NCBI GenBank assembly: GCA_032250585.1
Contig: JAVVFH010000137.1
Span: 1 to 9,327, forward strand
Origin: JAVVFH01 sp032250585
GTDB lineage: Bacteria > Pseudomonadota > Gammaproteobacteria > Xanthomonadales > SZUA-36
Direction of reading: 5' to 3'
DNA length: 9,327 nt
Below, in pieces: positions 1-5,608 of this stretch (positions within the stretch are counted from its first letter, which is position 1; each line of letters starts with the position of its first letter). Below the pieces are notes generated by a model. It was given only the letters and a program-made list of their open reading frames with translations. It was not told where the DNA came from and did not search any database. The position numbers and the translations under genes are program-made.

Positions 1-2
1 TC

Positions 3-83
3 GTGCACACCTACGTCGACATCAGCGCGGAGCGCGACAAGGCGCGGGCCATCGTCACCAACGCCAAGACGCGGCGGCCAGGC
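3..83 (+). pseudogene. proA: Fragment of gamma-glutamyl phosphate reductase (ProA), 27 codons
   Basis: Read from base 3, the sequence gives VHTYVDISAERDKARAIVTN followed by AKTRRPG. This resembles the internal ProA segment around the (C/V)H-x-YVD and NAKTxRPG motifs, which in intact ProA is followed by the catalytic-cysteine segment VCN. ProA reduces gamma-glutamyl phosphate to glutamate semialdehyde in proline synthesis. Here the match stops right after RPG, where VCN should begin, and the reading frame continues as unrelated residues. The fragment has no start, no catalytic cysteine and no C-terminal half. It is in a different frame from the TonB receptor that follows, so it is not a genuine fusion. 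The identification rests on motif memory over a short stretch. Whether proA is intact to the left cannot be seen. Confidence 0.6.
74..83. other. Junction between proA fragment and receptor gene
   Basis: ProA-like coding (frame of base 3) holds up to the glycine codon at 81-83. Receptor-like coding (frame of base 1) becomes convincing from the GGQAS codons at 73-87. The two assignments overlap in GGCCAGGC-type sequence, so either gene could have contributed these bases. A switch of gene and frame within a short GC-rich overlap is typical of a microhomology join. It could be an assembly or amplification chimera, or a real deletion. No insertion sequence or repeat is seen at the join. Confidence 0.55.
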
Positions 84-1773
84 CAGCGTAGATGCGATCG
101 ACCTGGGCTCGGCACAGCGCATCGAAGTTATTCGCGGCCCTTTTTCGGCCGTTTACGGCTCCGCCTCAGGCGGCGTGATCGACATCCGCACCGAAGACGG
201 ACCCGAGACGCCGTTCCTGTCGGGCCGCGTCAACGACGGGACTTACGGGCACCGCGACCTGCAGGCGAAAACCGGCGGTCAGCGCGGGCGCTTCAATTGG
301 CTTGCCAGCCTTTCATCGACTGAACTCGATGGCTACCGCGATCATTCCGCCTATAGGCGCGAGCTGCTCAACGCCAAGTTTCGTTACGAGTTGGTTGGCG
401 ACGGGCGCCTGACGCTGCTGCTGAACGCCGTGGATTCCCCGCGGGCCGACGACCCCGGTGGCCTGACTGCCGCCGAAGCGCAGCAGGACCGTCGCCAGGC
501 CGCGCCGCGGAACCTGTTGTTCGACGCCGGTGAAGCGCTGGATCAGCAGAGCGTCGGGCTGTCACTGCGCAAGCCCGTCACCGCTGCGCAAGAGCTGATG
601 CTGCGCTTATACCACGTGCGTCGGGATTTCGTCGGTCGCCTGCCTTTCGGTGTCAACAGCAACGGGCAGGGCGGCAGCATCGACCTGCAGCGCCGTTTTT
701 CGGGGCTCGGTGGAAATTATCGCTGGGTCCTGGATTGGGCCGGACGGCGCAGCGAACTGATGGTCGGTTTCGATTACGACGCGCTGCGCGACCTGCGCCA
801 GCGCTTTGCCAACGATCAGGGGCGCACAGGTGCGCTGACTACGAACCAGGACGAGGACGTGACTTCGACCGGCATCTACATCCAGGATGTTCTGAACCTG
901 AGCGATGCGCTGACCTTGACGCTCGGTGCGCGCCTCGACGACATCGAGTACGAGGTGTCCGACCGCACCGGCGGTGGCGGTTCGGGGCAACGCAGCTTCA
1001 GCGAGTTCAACCCGATGCTCGGATTGAACTGGCGCCGTGGGGGCAGCCTGAATCTGTACGGAAACCTGTCGCGTTCCTTCGACCCGCCCGCCACAACCGA
1101 ACTGGCCAATCCGGCCGGGCCGACCGGTTTCAATGAAAACCTGGAATCGCAAACCGCCACCAACTACGAGGTCGGCCTGAAGGGCCTGCTGAGCGGTCGC
1201 CTGCGTTATGAACTCGCGCTGTTCCACATCGCGGTGGATGATGCCATCGTGCCTTTCGAGCTAACGGGTTCCGGGCAGGCCTTTTTTGAAAACGCAGGCT
1301 CCTCGACGCATCAGGGACTGGAAGCGTCTCTGGCGCTGGAATTGACGTCCGGCCTGGTCGCCTCGGCCGCGTATACGTGGTCGGACTTTACCTTTGACAA
1401 CTTTCGTGGCCTGGGCGGCGAAATCTTCGACGGCCGGCGGATTCCCGGCATTCCCGAGCATCTTTTCCAGGCCGACCTGAACTGGGATCACCGCTCCGGT
1501 TTTTATGCCGGTTGGGATATGCTCTACGTCGGTCGCTTTTACGCGGATAATGTCAACGCGGTGGCAAGCGGTGATTACCTTGTTTCCAACTTGCAGGCCG
1601 GGTTCCGACGCGCGCTGGACGGTTGGATGCTGGAACCCTTCGTTGGCGTCAACAACCTGTTGGACGAGCGTTATATGGGCAATATCCGGCTGAATGCAGC
1701 CTTCGGCCGCTATTACGAGCCGGCGCCGGAACGCCACGTTTACGCGGGGCTGGAGTTGCGTTATGGTTTCTGA
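76..1773 (+). CDS. TonB-dependent outer-membrane receptor, N-terminus missing
   Basis: This is an outer-membrane active transporter of the ferric-siderophore type, powered by TonB-ExbB-ExbD. The last part of the plug domain is clear at about 97-190: DLGSAQ, then RIEVIRGPFSAVYGSASGG and VIDIRTEDG. A long beta-barrel with alternating aromatic and polar strands follows. The C-terminus has NNLLDERY near 1650-1673, the usual last-strand region, and ends in a terminal phenylalanine (ELRYGF) needed for barrel assembly. About 565 codons remain, whereas such receptors usually have 650-750. The signal peptide, TonB box and most of the plug are absent, and the same frame to the left of base 76 is not receptor-like. 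The frame stays open to base 1, so no start can be chosen. The substrate is not evident; an iron chelate is the default guess. The adenine deaminase gene starts 18 bases after the stop. Confidence 0.92.
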   Translation, partial: GQASVDAIDLGSAQRIEVIRGPFSAVYGSASGGVIDIRTEDGPETPFLSGRVNDGTYGHRDLQAKTGGQRGRFNWLASLSSTELDGYRDHSAYRRELLNAKFRYELVGDGRLTLLLNAVDSPRADDPGGLTAAEAQQDRRQAAPRNLLFDAGEALDQQSVGLSLRKPVTAAQELMLRLYHVRRDFVGRLPFGVNSNGQGGSIDLQRRFSGLGGNYRWVLDWAGRRSELMVGFDYDALRDLRQRFANDQGRTGALTTNQDEDVTSTGIYIQDVLNLSDALTLTLGARLDDIEYEVSDRTGGGGSGQRSFSEFNPMLGLNWRRGGSLNLYGNLSRSFDPPATTELANPAGPTGFNENLESQTATNYEVGLKGLLSGRLRYELALFHIAVDDAIVPFELTGSGQAFFENAGSSTHQGLEASLALELTSGLVASAAYTWSDFTFDNFRGLGGEIFDGRRIPGIPEHLFQADLNWDHRSGFYAGWDMLYVGRFYADNVNAVASGDYLVSNLQAGFRRALDGWMLEPFVGVNNLLDERYMGNIRLNAAFGRYYEPAPERHVYAGLELRYGF

Positions 1774-1791
1774 TTCGGAAAGCGGCCTGTG

Positions 1792-2826
1792 ATGGATCGA
1801 AAACAGCTGGTAGCAGCGCTGCCCAAGGCGGAGCTGCACATTCACATCGAGGGGAGTCTCGAACCCGAGCTGATGTTCGAACTGGCTCTGCGCAACGGTG
1901 TGCGTCTGCCCTACGCAGACGTTGACGCCATCCGGGCGGCCTACCGATTCGGCTGCCTGCAGGACTTTCTCGATCTTTATTACCAGGGCATGTCGGTGCT
2001 GCTGACGTCGCAGGACTTTCACGATTTGACCTGGGCCTACCTCGAACGCTGCCGGCGCGACCGCGTGGTCCACAGCGAGATCTTTTTCGATCCGCAGGCG
2101 CACATCGCGCGCGGCGTCGATTTCGAAACCGTTTTCGAGGGCATCTGGTCGGCCTTGCGGCGCGGAGAGGCGGAACTGGGCATCAGCAGCCGGGTAATCA
2201 TGTGTTTTCTCCGGCACTTGCCGCAGCAAGAGGCGCTGGACATGCTGGAAACGGCCGTGCCGTGGCTTGACCGGATCACGGGTGTGGGGCTCGATTCCTC
2301 GGAATCCGGCCATCCGCCCGGGAAGTTTCTGGAGGTGTTCGACCGGGCCGCTGATCTCGGACTTCGCCGCGTTGCCCATGCCGGCGAGGAGGGGCCGCCG
2401 GAATACGTCTACGAAGCGCTCGACGGATTGCGTGTCGAGCGCATCGATCACGGCAACCGGGCGCTGGAGGATGAATTGCTGGTCGGAAGGCTGGTCGAAC
2501 TGAAGATGCCCCTGACGGTTTGTCCACTGTCTAATCTGCGCCTGGCTGTGGTGTCCGAACTGCGGGACCACCCGATTCGCCGAATGCTGGAACTGGGCCT
2601 GAAAGCGACGGTGAACTCTGATGATCCCGCTTATTTCGGTGGTTACGTCAACGACAATTTCAACGCCTTGATCGATGCGCTCGACCTGTCGGCGGCGGAG
2701 ATCGTCAAACTGGTGAAAAACAGTTTCAAGTACTCCTTCCTTGATGAGGACGCCAAGGCGGACCATCTCGAGGCTCTGGCCGAGGCTGTCCGGGTGTTTG
2801 CAGCGGCTGGCAATGACGGGCCATGA
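1792..2826 (+). CDS. add: Adenine deaminase (adenosine deaminase family)
   Basis: This is a cytoplasmic zinc hydrolase that removes the 6-amino group of a purine, probably converting adenine to hypoxanthine in salvage. The 344 residues match the family's usual length. Visible metal and catalytic residues are HxH (His16, His18), HAGE (His196, Glu199), IDHG (His220) and SDDP (Asp277, Asp278). Other family blocks are PKAELHIHIEGSLEPELMF near the start, FFDPQ at 98-102, GVGLDSSESGHPP at 164-176 and CPLSN at 244-248. The GEEGPPEY and NSDDPAYFGGY segments look like the adenine-specific branch (e.g. Pseudomonas PA0148 and fungal Aah1) rather than true adenosine deaminases; that assignment is by recall. 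ATG 1792 is preceded by GGAAAG at 1777-1782, spacing 9. GTG 1789 is an in-frame alternative. The gene is probably cotranscribed with the receptor and moaC. The symbol add is the family's common label. Confidence 0.9.
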   Translation: MDRKQLVAALPKAELHIHIEGSLEPELMFELALRNGVRLPYADVDAIRAAYRFGCLQDFLDLYYQGMSVLLTSQDFHDLTWAYLERCRRDRVVHSEIFFDPQAHIARGVDFETVFEGIWSALRRGEAELGISSRVIMCFLRHLPQQEALDMLETAVPWLDRITGVGLDSSESGHPPGKFLEVFDRAADLGLRRVAHAGEEGPPEYVYEALDGLRVERIDHGNRALEDELLVGRLVELKMPLTVCPLSNLRLAVVSELRDHPIRRMLELGLKATVNSDDPAYFGGYVNDNFNALIDALDLSAAEIVKLVKNSFKYSFLDEDAKADHLEALAEAVRVFAAAGNDGP

Positions 2827-2846
2827 ACGCAAGAGGCACAGAATGA

Positions 2847-3356
2847 ATGTCTGAATATCCGAGTGGAAGCTGGTCGATGGCGGACGTCTCTGCTAAGGCC
2901 GTGACTCAGCGGGTCGCCATTGCCGCCGGCAAGATTCGCCTTGGCCCGGAAGCTTTCGGCGCACTCGCGAACGGTCGTTTGCCGAAAGGGGACGCGCTTG
3001 CCATGGCCGAAATCGCCGGAATTCTGGCCGCCAAGCAGACGCCGTCACTGCTGCCGCTGTGTCATCCCATTTCGCTCAACCGGGTTGTGCTGCGCTCTGT
3101 GCTGCGGCCCGGGGAGCACGCCGTGGAATTTTTCTGCCTGGCCGAAATCGCGGCGCAAACCGGCGTTGAAATGGAAGCGCTAACTGGTCTGTCGGTGGCC
3201 TTGCTGACGGTCTGGGACCTGGCCAAACCGATCAACCCGGCGCTGGAGATTACGGGGCAGCGGCTGCTCTTCAAGTCCGGCGGCAAACGCGGCAACTGGA
3301 CACATCCCGAGGGTCTGCCGGCAGAGGCCGAAGCCATGCTGGCAGCGCTGGATTGA
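2847..3356 (+). CDS. moaC: Cyclic pyranopterin monophosphate synthase MoaC
   Basis: MoaC converts 3',8-cyclo-7,8-dihydro-GTP, the MoaA product, into cyclic pyranopterin monophosphate, the first isolable molybdenum cofactor intermediate. The protein has 169 residues, a normal length. The N-terminal ADVSAK segment (12-17) matches the MVDVS signature. Active-site elements are visible: PKGD with Lys47, LCHP with His73, GVEMEALT with Glu108 and Glu110, DLAK with Asp124 and Lys127, and KSGGK with Lys143 and Lys147. Some positions differ from the E. coli-like consensus: the central strand is FFCLAEIAAQTGVE and the last helix reads TVWDLAKPINPALE. It therefore looks like a somewhat divergent but catalytically complete MoaC. 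ATG 2847 has AAGAGG at 2831-2836, spacing 10. The gene follows adenine deaminase by 20 bases, and its partner moaA lies on the opposite strand beyond moaE and moaD. Confidence 0.95.
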   Translation: MSEYPSGSWSMADVSAKAVTQRVAIAAGKIRLGPEAFGALANGRLPKGDALAMAEIAGILAAKQTPSLLPLCHPISLNRVVLRSVLRPGEHAVEFFCLAEIAAQTGVEMEALTGLSVALLTVWDLAKPINPALEITGQRLLFKSGGKRGNWTHPEGLPAEAEAMLAALD

Positions 3357-3393
3357 GCCCAGCCTCACAGGCTCGGCCGAAGCACTCTGTTTT

Positions 3394-3421
3394 TGTGGGA
3401 GCGGCCTCAGCCGCTCCCACA
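3394..3421. repeat. REP-like palindrome between convergent moaC and moaE
   Basis: This is a perfect inverted repeat: arm TGTGGGAGCGGC at 3394-3405, loop CTCA at 3406-3409 and the exact reverse complement at 3410-3421. The 12-bp GC-rich stem opens with a GTGGGAGCGG head like the REP elements scattered between genes in pseudomonads and xanthomonads. It fills much of the 70-base gap between the moaC and moaE stops, the usual place for such elements. It could also slow or end transcription from both sides. However, the only T run (3390-3394) precedes the stem on the + strand and reads as A on the - strand transcript, so it is not a canonical U-tract terminator on either strand. A smaller stem, AGCCT/AGGCT at 3361-3373, lies just after moaC. 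No second copy was seen in this window. Confidence 0.65.
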
Positions 3422-3426
3422 GGGGC

Positions 3427-3861
3427 TCAGGCGGGCTGCGCGCAGTGGCGGCAATTCACCCATTCGGACTCACCGCTGGCGTAGTGTTCCTTTTTCCAGA
3501 TCGGCAGGCGCTGCTTGACCTCATCGATGATGTAACGGCAGGCGTCGAAGGCCGCGGCGCGGTGGGGTGAAGATACGCCGATGACGACTGCGACGTCGGA
3601 CAGTTCCAGCAAGCCGCTGCGGTGAATCGCGCTGGCGTGGTTGATGCCAAAGCGCTCGACCGCTTCGGCGATGACGCGCTCGCCCTCGCTGATGGCCAGC
3701 GGCTCGTAAACCTCGTATTCCAGGCGCAGGACCCGCTGGCCTTCATTGTGGTCACGCACCCAACCGTCGAACTGGACGTATGCGCCGCAGCTTCGGTCGA
3801 GAAGCTGTTGGCGGAAGGCCGCCAGGTCGATGGCTGCCGCGCTGACGCCGAACGCCCTCAT
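3427..3861 (-). CDS. moaE: Molybdopterin synthase large subunit MoaE
   Basis: MoaE is the catalytic subunit of molybdopterin synthase. It transfers sulfur from thiocarboxylated MoaD to cyclic pyranopterin monophosphate. The 144 residues carry the family signature: GWVRDHNEG at 33-41, LEYEVYEPLA at 47-56, the HR pair at 80-81, HRAAAFDACRY at 100-110, and KQRLPIWKKE at 116-125 with the catalytic lysine region (Lys116, Lys123). The start ATG at 3861 shares four bases (ATGA) with the moaD stop, which implies translational coupling. After the usual terminal W (Trp134) there is a short tail, VNCRHCAQPA, with a CxxC pair. The gene ends six bases from the palindrome that separates it from moaC, and it is the last gene of the moaA-moaD-moaE operon. 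Confidence 0.97.
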   Translation of the reverse strand: MRAFGVSAAAIDLAAFRQQLLDRSCGAYVQFDGWVRDHNEGQRVLRLEYEVYEPLAISEGERVIAEAVERFGINHASAIHRSGLLELSDVAVVIGVSSPHRAAAFDACRYIIDEVKQRLPIWKKEHYASGESEWVNCRHCAQPA

Positions 3862-4097
3862 CCGCCCGCCACTGGCGGAAACAGCAGTACCTCGTCGCCT
3901 TCGTTCAAGTCGCGGTCCCAGCCCGACATTTCATCGTTGACCGCAACAAGCGCCGCCGCGCGCGAGCGCAGCGAGGGGTGCCGGGCGGCGCATTCATCGA
4001 ACAGGCCGGCGACGGAGGATGCCGTGGTTTCCACTTCTTCTGTCGCGATACCGGTGGCCTCGCGGAAGGCGGCAAAATAACGGACACGAACGTTCAC
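3858..4097 (-). CDS. moaD: Molybdopterin synthase sulfur carrier MoaD
   Basis: MoaD is a small beta-grasp, ubiquitin-like protein. Its C-terminal glycine is adenylated and thiocarboxylated, then donates sulfur within the MoaD-MoaE complex. The sequence shows the early RVRYFAAFREATG strand-helix block, the late NEGDEVLLFPPVAGG block and the obligatory terminal GG. No ATG is available. GTG at 4097 is chosen because the G-run at 4104-4109 (purine-rich GGATGGGGGG in the - strand) sits six bases upstream, and it gives 79 residues. TTG at 4103 would add two residues and overlap the moaA stop as TTGA, but would leave no room for a ribosome binding site. The gene lies between moaA, two bases upstream with this start, and moaE, which it overlaps by four. 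Levels are probably set by coupling to moaA translation. Confidence 0.95.
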   Translation of the reverse strand: MNVRVRYFAAFREATGIATEEVETTASSVAGLFDECAARHPSLRSRAAALVAVNDEMSGWDRDLNEGDEVLLFPPVAGG

Positions 4098-4099
4098 AC

Positions 4100-5143
4100 T
4101 CAACCCCCCATCCGGTACATTTCGACTTTCTCGCGGCCCTTGCCCGGCTGTCCGCGCTCTTCGCTGTAGCGATCGTCGCGATCGTTCCAGACTGATACGA
4201 TCCGGTCGCGCAGCCCGTTGGGGCTGTCGTCATGGCGGATCAGCGGCATCAGGTTCGTCCCCCGGTTTGAAAACAGGCAGGTATAGAAAATGCCGTCGGC
4301 GGTGACCCGGGCGCGGCTGCAGCCGCCGCAAAAAGGCTGGGTGATTGAACTGATGAAGCCGATCTCCCCTTGCCCGTCGACATATTCGAATCGCTGTGCC
4401 GTTTCCGCCGATGAACGTGGGCGCAGGGGCTGAATGGGCCAACGGCGGTTGATTTTTTCGATCCATTCCGCGCTGGGGACAACTTCACTGGAGCTCCAGT
4501 GATTGCTGTTGCCCACGTCCATGTATTCGATCAGGCGCACCTGGTGCGAGCTGCCCCTGAAGTGGTCGAGCAGATCCATGACCGTGTGGTCGTTGACGCC
4601 GCGCTGCACCACGGTGTTGATCTTGATGCGCTCGAAACCCGCGTCCGAGGCCGCCGCGATGCCGTCGAGGATGTTCTGCAGTTTTGCCTTGCCGCCGCTC
4701 ATGCGCCCGAGTACCTGCTCATCCAGTGTGTCGAGGCTTACCGTGAGCCGTCCGAGCCCGGCGGCAGCCAGGTCGCCTGCGAGCCGGGGCAGCATCACGC
4801 CGTTGGTGGTCAGGGCGATGTCGTCCAGCCCGGGAATCGCTGCCAGCCGCTGAACCAGGGCCGGAAAGCCGGGTCGGACCAACGGCTCACCGCCCGTGAG
4901 GCGCAGCTTGCGCACGCCGAGTCCGACGAATGCGTGAATCAGGTTTTCAATTTCGTGATCGGTGAGGAGCTTTTCCAAAGGCAGAAAAATGCCGCGCCCC
5001 TGCAGTGAATCGGCTGGCATGCAGTAGCTGCAGCGGAAATTGCAGCGGTCGATCACGGACATACGCAGTTCTCGCAGAGGGCGCTGCAGCCGGTCCAGAA
5101 CCGGAACTGCCTCGATGAATTTCAGTGGTACGCGCATGTCCAT
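4100..5143 (-). CDS. moaA: GTP 3',8-cyclase MoaA (radical SAM)
   Basis: MoaA is a radical S-adenosylmethionine enzyme that rearranges GTP to 3',8-cyclo-7,8-dihydro-GTP, the first step of molybdenum cofactor synthesis. The N-terminal iron-sulfur motif CNFRCSYC (Cys34, Cys38, Cys41) and the TGGEP SAM-binding loop (83-87) are present. So is the C-terminal second cluster CGGC followed by CLF (Cys272, Cys275, Cys289), which holds GTP. The protein ends in the expected GG, which takes part in catalysis. With the start at 5143 it has 347 residues, close to the usual 330-340. That ATG has GGAAA at 5156-5152, eight bases upstream. An in-frame ATG at 5191 would add 16 residues without family resemblance and has a poor ribosome binding site. 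It is the first gene of the moaA-moaD-moaE operon and needs MoaC, encoded on the other strand. Confidence 0.97.
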   Translation of the reverse strand: MDMRVPLKFIEAVPVLDRLQRPLRELRMSVIDRCNFRCSYCMPADSLQGRGIFLPLEKLLTDHEIENLIHAFVGLGVRKLRLTGGEPLVRPGFPALVQRLAAIPGLDDIALTTNGVMLPRLAGDLAAAGLGRLTVSLDTLDEQVLGRMSGGKAKLQNILDGIAAASDAGFERIKINTVVQRGVNDHTVMDLLDHFRGSSHQVRLIEYMDVGNSNHWSSSEVVPSAEWIEKINRRWPIQPLRPRSSAETAQRFEYVDGQGEIGFISSITQPFCGGCSRARVTADGIFYTCLFSNRGTNLMPLIRHDDSPNGLRDRIVSVWNDRDDRYSEERGQPGKGREKVEMYRMGG

Positions 5144-5261
5144 AACGATTATTTCCGTAATGACGGAGCAAAACGCTCCAGTCCGAAACATTTCATCATT
5201 TTACATCTTTAGTTGCAAAGAGAATGAGTGGACGAGCCGCCTGCGCTGCAGGGTCGGCGGG
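5144..5261 (-). promoter_or_regulatory. moaA leader with hairpin and possible promoter
   Basis: This 118-base gap between the small gene and moaA should hold the moaA promoter if the operon is transcribed on its own. On the - strand a weak sigma-70-like pair is possible around 5198-5220: TTGCAA, then TGAAAT after 17 bases. A hairpin occupies 5162-5183, with stem GGAGC/GCTCC and five-base loop GTTTT, extended by GAC/GTC with one bulged base. It ends 18 bases before the moaA start. Near 5237-5260 a GC-rich inverted repeat (CCGCC/GGCGG) follows the small gene's stop and could be a weak terminator. No match to the much longer Moco riboswitch could be recognised. Confidence 0.35.
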
Positions 5262-5537
5262 TCAAGCCTGGTCCGGTCCCGATGACGCTTGTTGCAACTG
5301 GGCTTTTTTGACCACCTGGTGATGCTCGAGCGTGCGCCGGTATACATCTACGACTTTTTCCACGCCGCCTGGTTCCAGTGCCCCCTGGTTGCCCGCGGCC
5401 TGATAGGTCGCATAAACGGAGGATGCCGTCATCAGTGCTCCGGAAATCAGCGGCACCTCGATGTTTTCGCTCTTGAGTTGATTGGCGAGTTCAATGAACT
5501 TGTTGGTGCAGTACATGTGTTTTTCCTGGTCGTTCAC
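5262..5537 (-). CDS. Small DUF3144-like protein of unknown function
   Basis: This is a 91-residue soluble protein with no signal peptide, membrane segment or catalytic motif. The core KFIELANQLK, then SGALMTASSVYATYQAAGN, and VEKVVDVYRRTLEHHQ resembles my memory of the proteobacterial DUF3144 family (FIxLAN, an alanine-rich helix and a terminal amphipathic helix). The family's role is unknown, so none is claimed. The C-terminal tail, KKAQLQQASSGPDQA, is low-complexity. GTG 5537 is chosen because GGAG at 5548-5545 sits seven bases upstream and the resulting N-terminus, MNDQEKH, looks family-like. ATG 5516, also with an AGGA seven bases upstream, is a good alternative giving 84 residues. The gene starts 71 bases after the tamB stop on the same strand, so it may be read through from tamB or have its own promoter. 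Apart from two cysteine-containing N-terminal codons in longer readings, nothing is odd. Confidence 0.7.
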   Translation of the reverse strand: MNDQEKHMYCTNKFIELANQLKSENIEVPLISGALMTASSVYATYQAAGNQGALEPGGVEKVVDVYRRTLEHHQVVKKAQLQQASSGPDQA

Positions 5538-5608
5538 GATAAGGCTCCGACATGGGGGACAAAAGGGGCATTGTATGCACAATCGAGCGCCGGTGCAGGT
5601 TTAACCCG

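Noticed and set aside
3..323. 106-codon frame from base 3 as a real gene
   Set aside because: Only the first 27 codons are ProA-like. The rest is an arginine-rich shadow of the receptor gene.
607..1227. Antisense open frame of 206 codons inside the receptor gene
   Set aside because: It lies wholly opposite a clear beta-barrel coding region, and its composition is typical of a GC-rich shadow frame.
1261..2832. Long antisense open frame (523 codons) across the receptor 3' end and the deaminase gene
   Set aside because: It is the complement shadow of two well-supported genes in GC-rich DNA. Its translation is rich in Q, R, H and V and has no family resemblance.
3390..3421. Canonical intrinsic terminator for moaC or moaE
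   Set aside because: The T run lies on the 5' side of the stem on the + strand, and the - strand transcript would have A residues after the stem, so no U-tract follows on either strand.
4499..5008. 169-codon + strand frame opposite moaA
   Set aside because: It is fully antisense to the conserved radical SAM domain, with no plausible ribosome binding site or homology.
5144..5191. Extended MoaA start at ATG 5191
   Set aside because: The 16 extra residues are not MoaA-like, the ribosome binding site is poor, and ATG 5143 has a well-spaced GGAAA.
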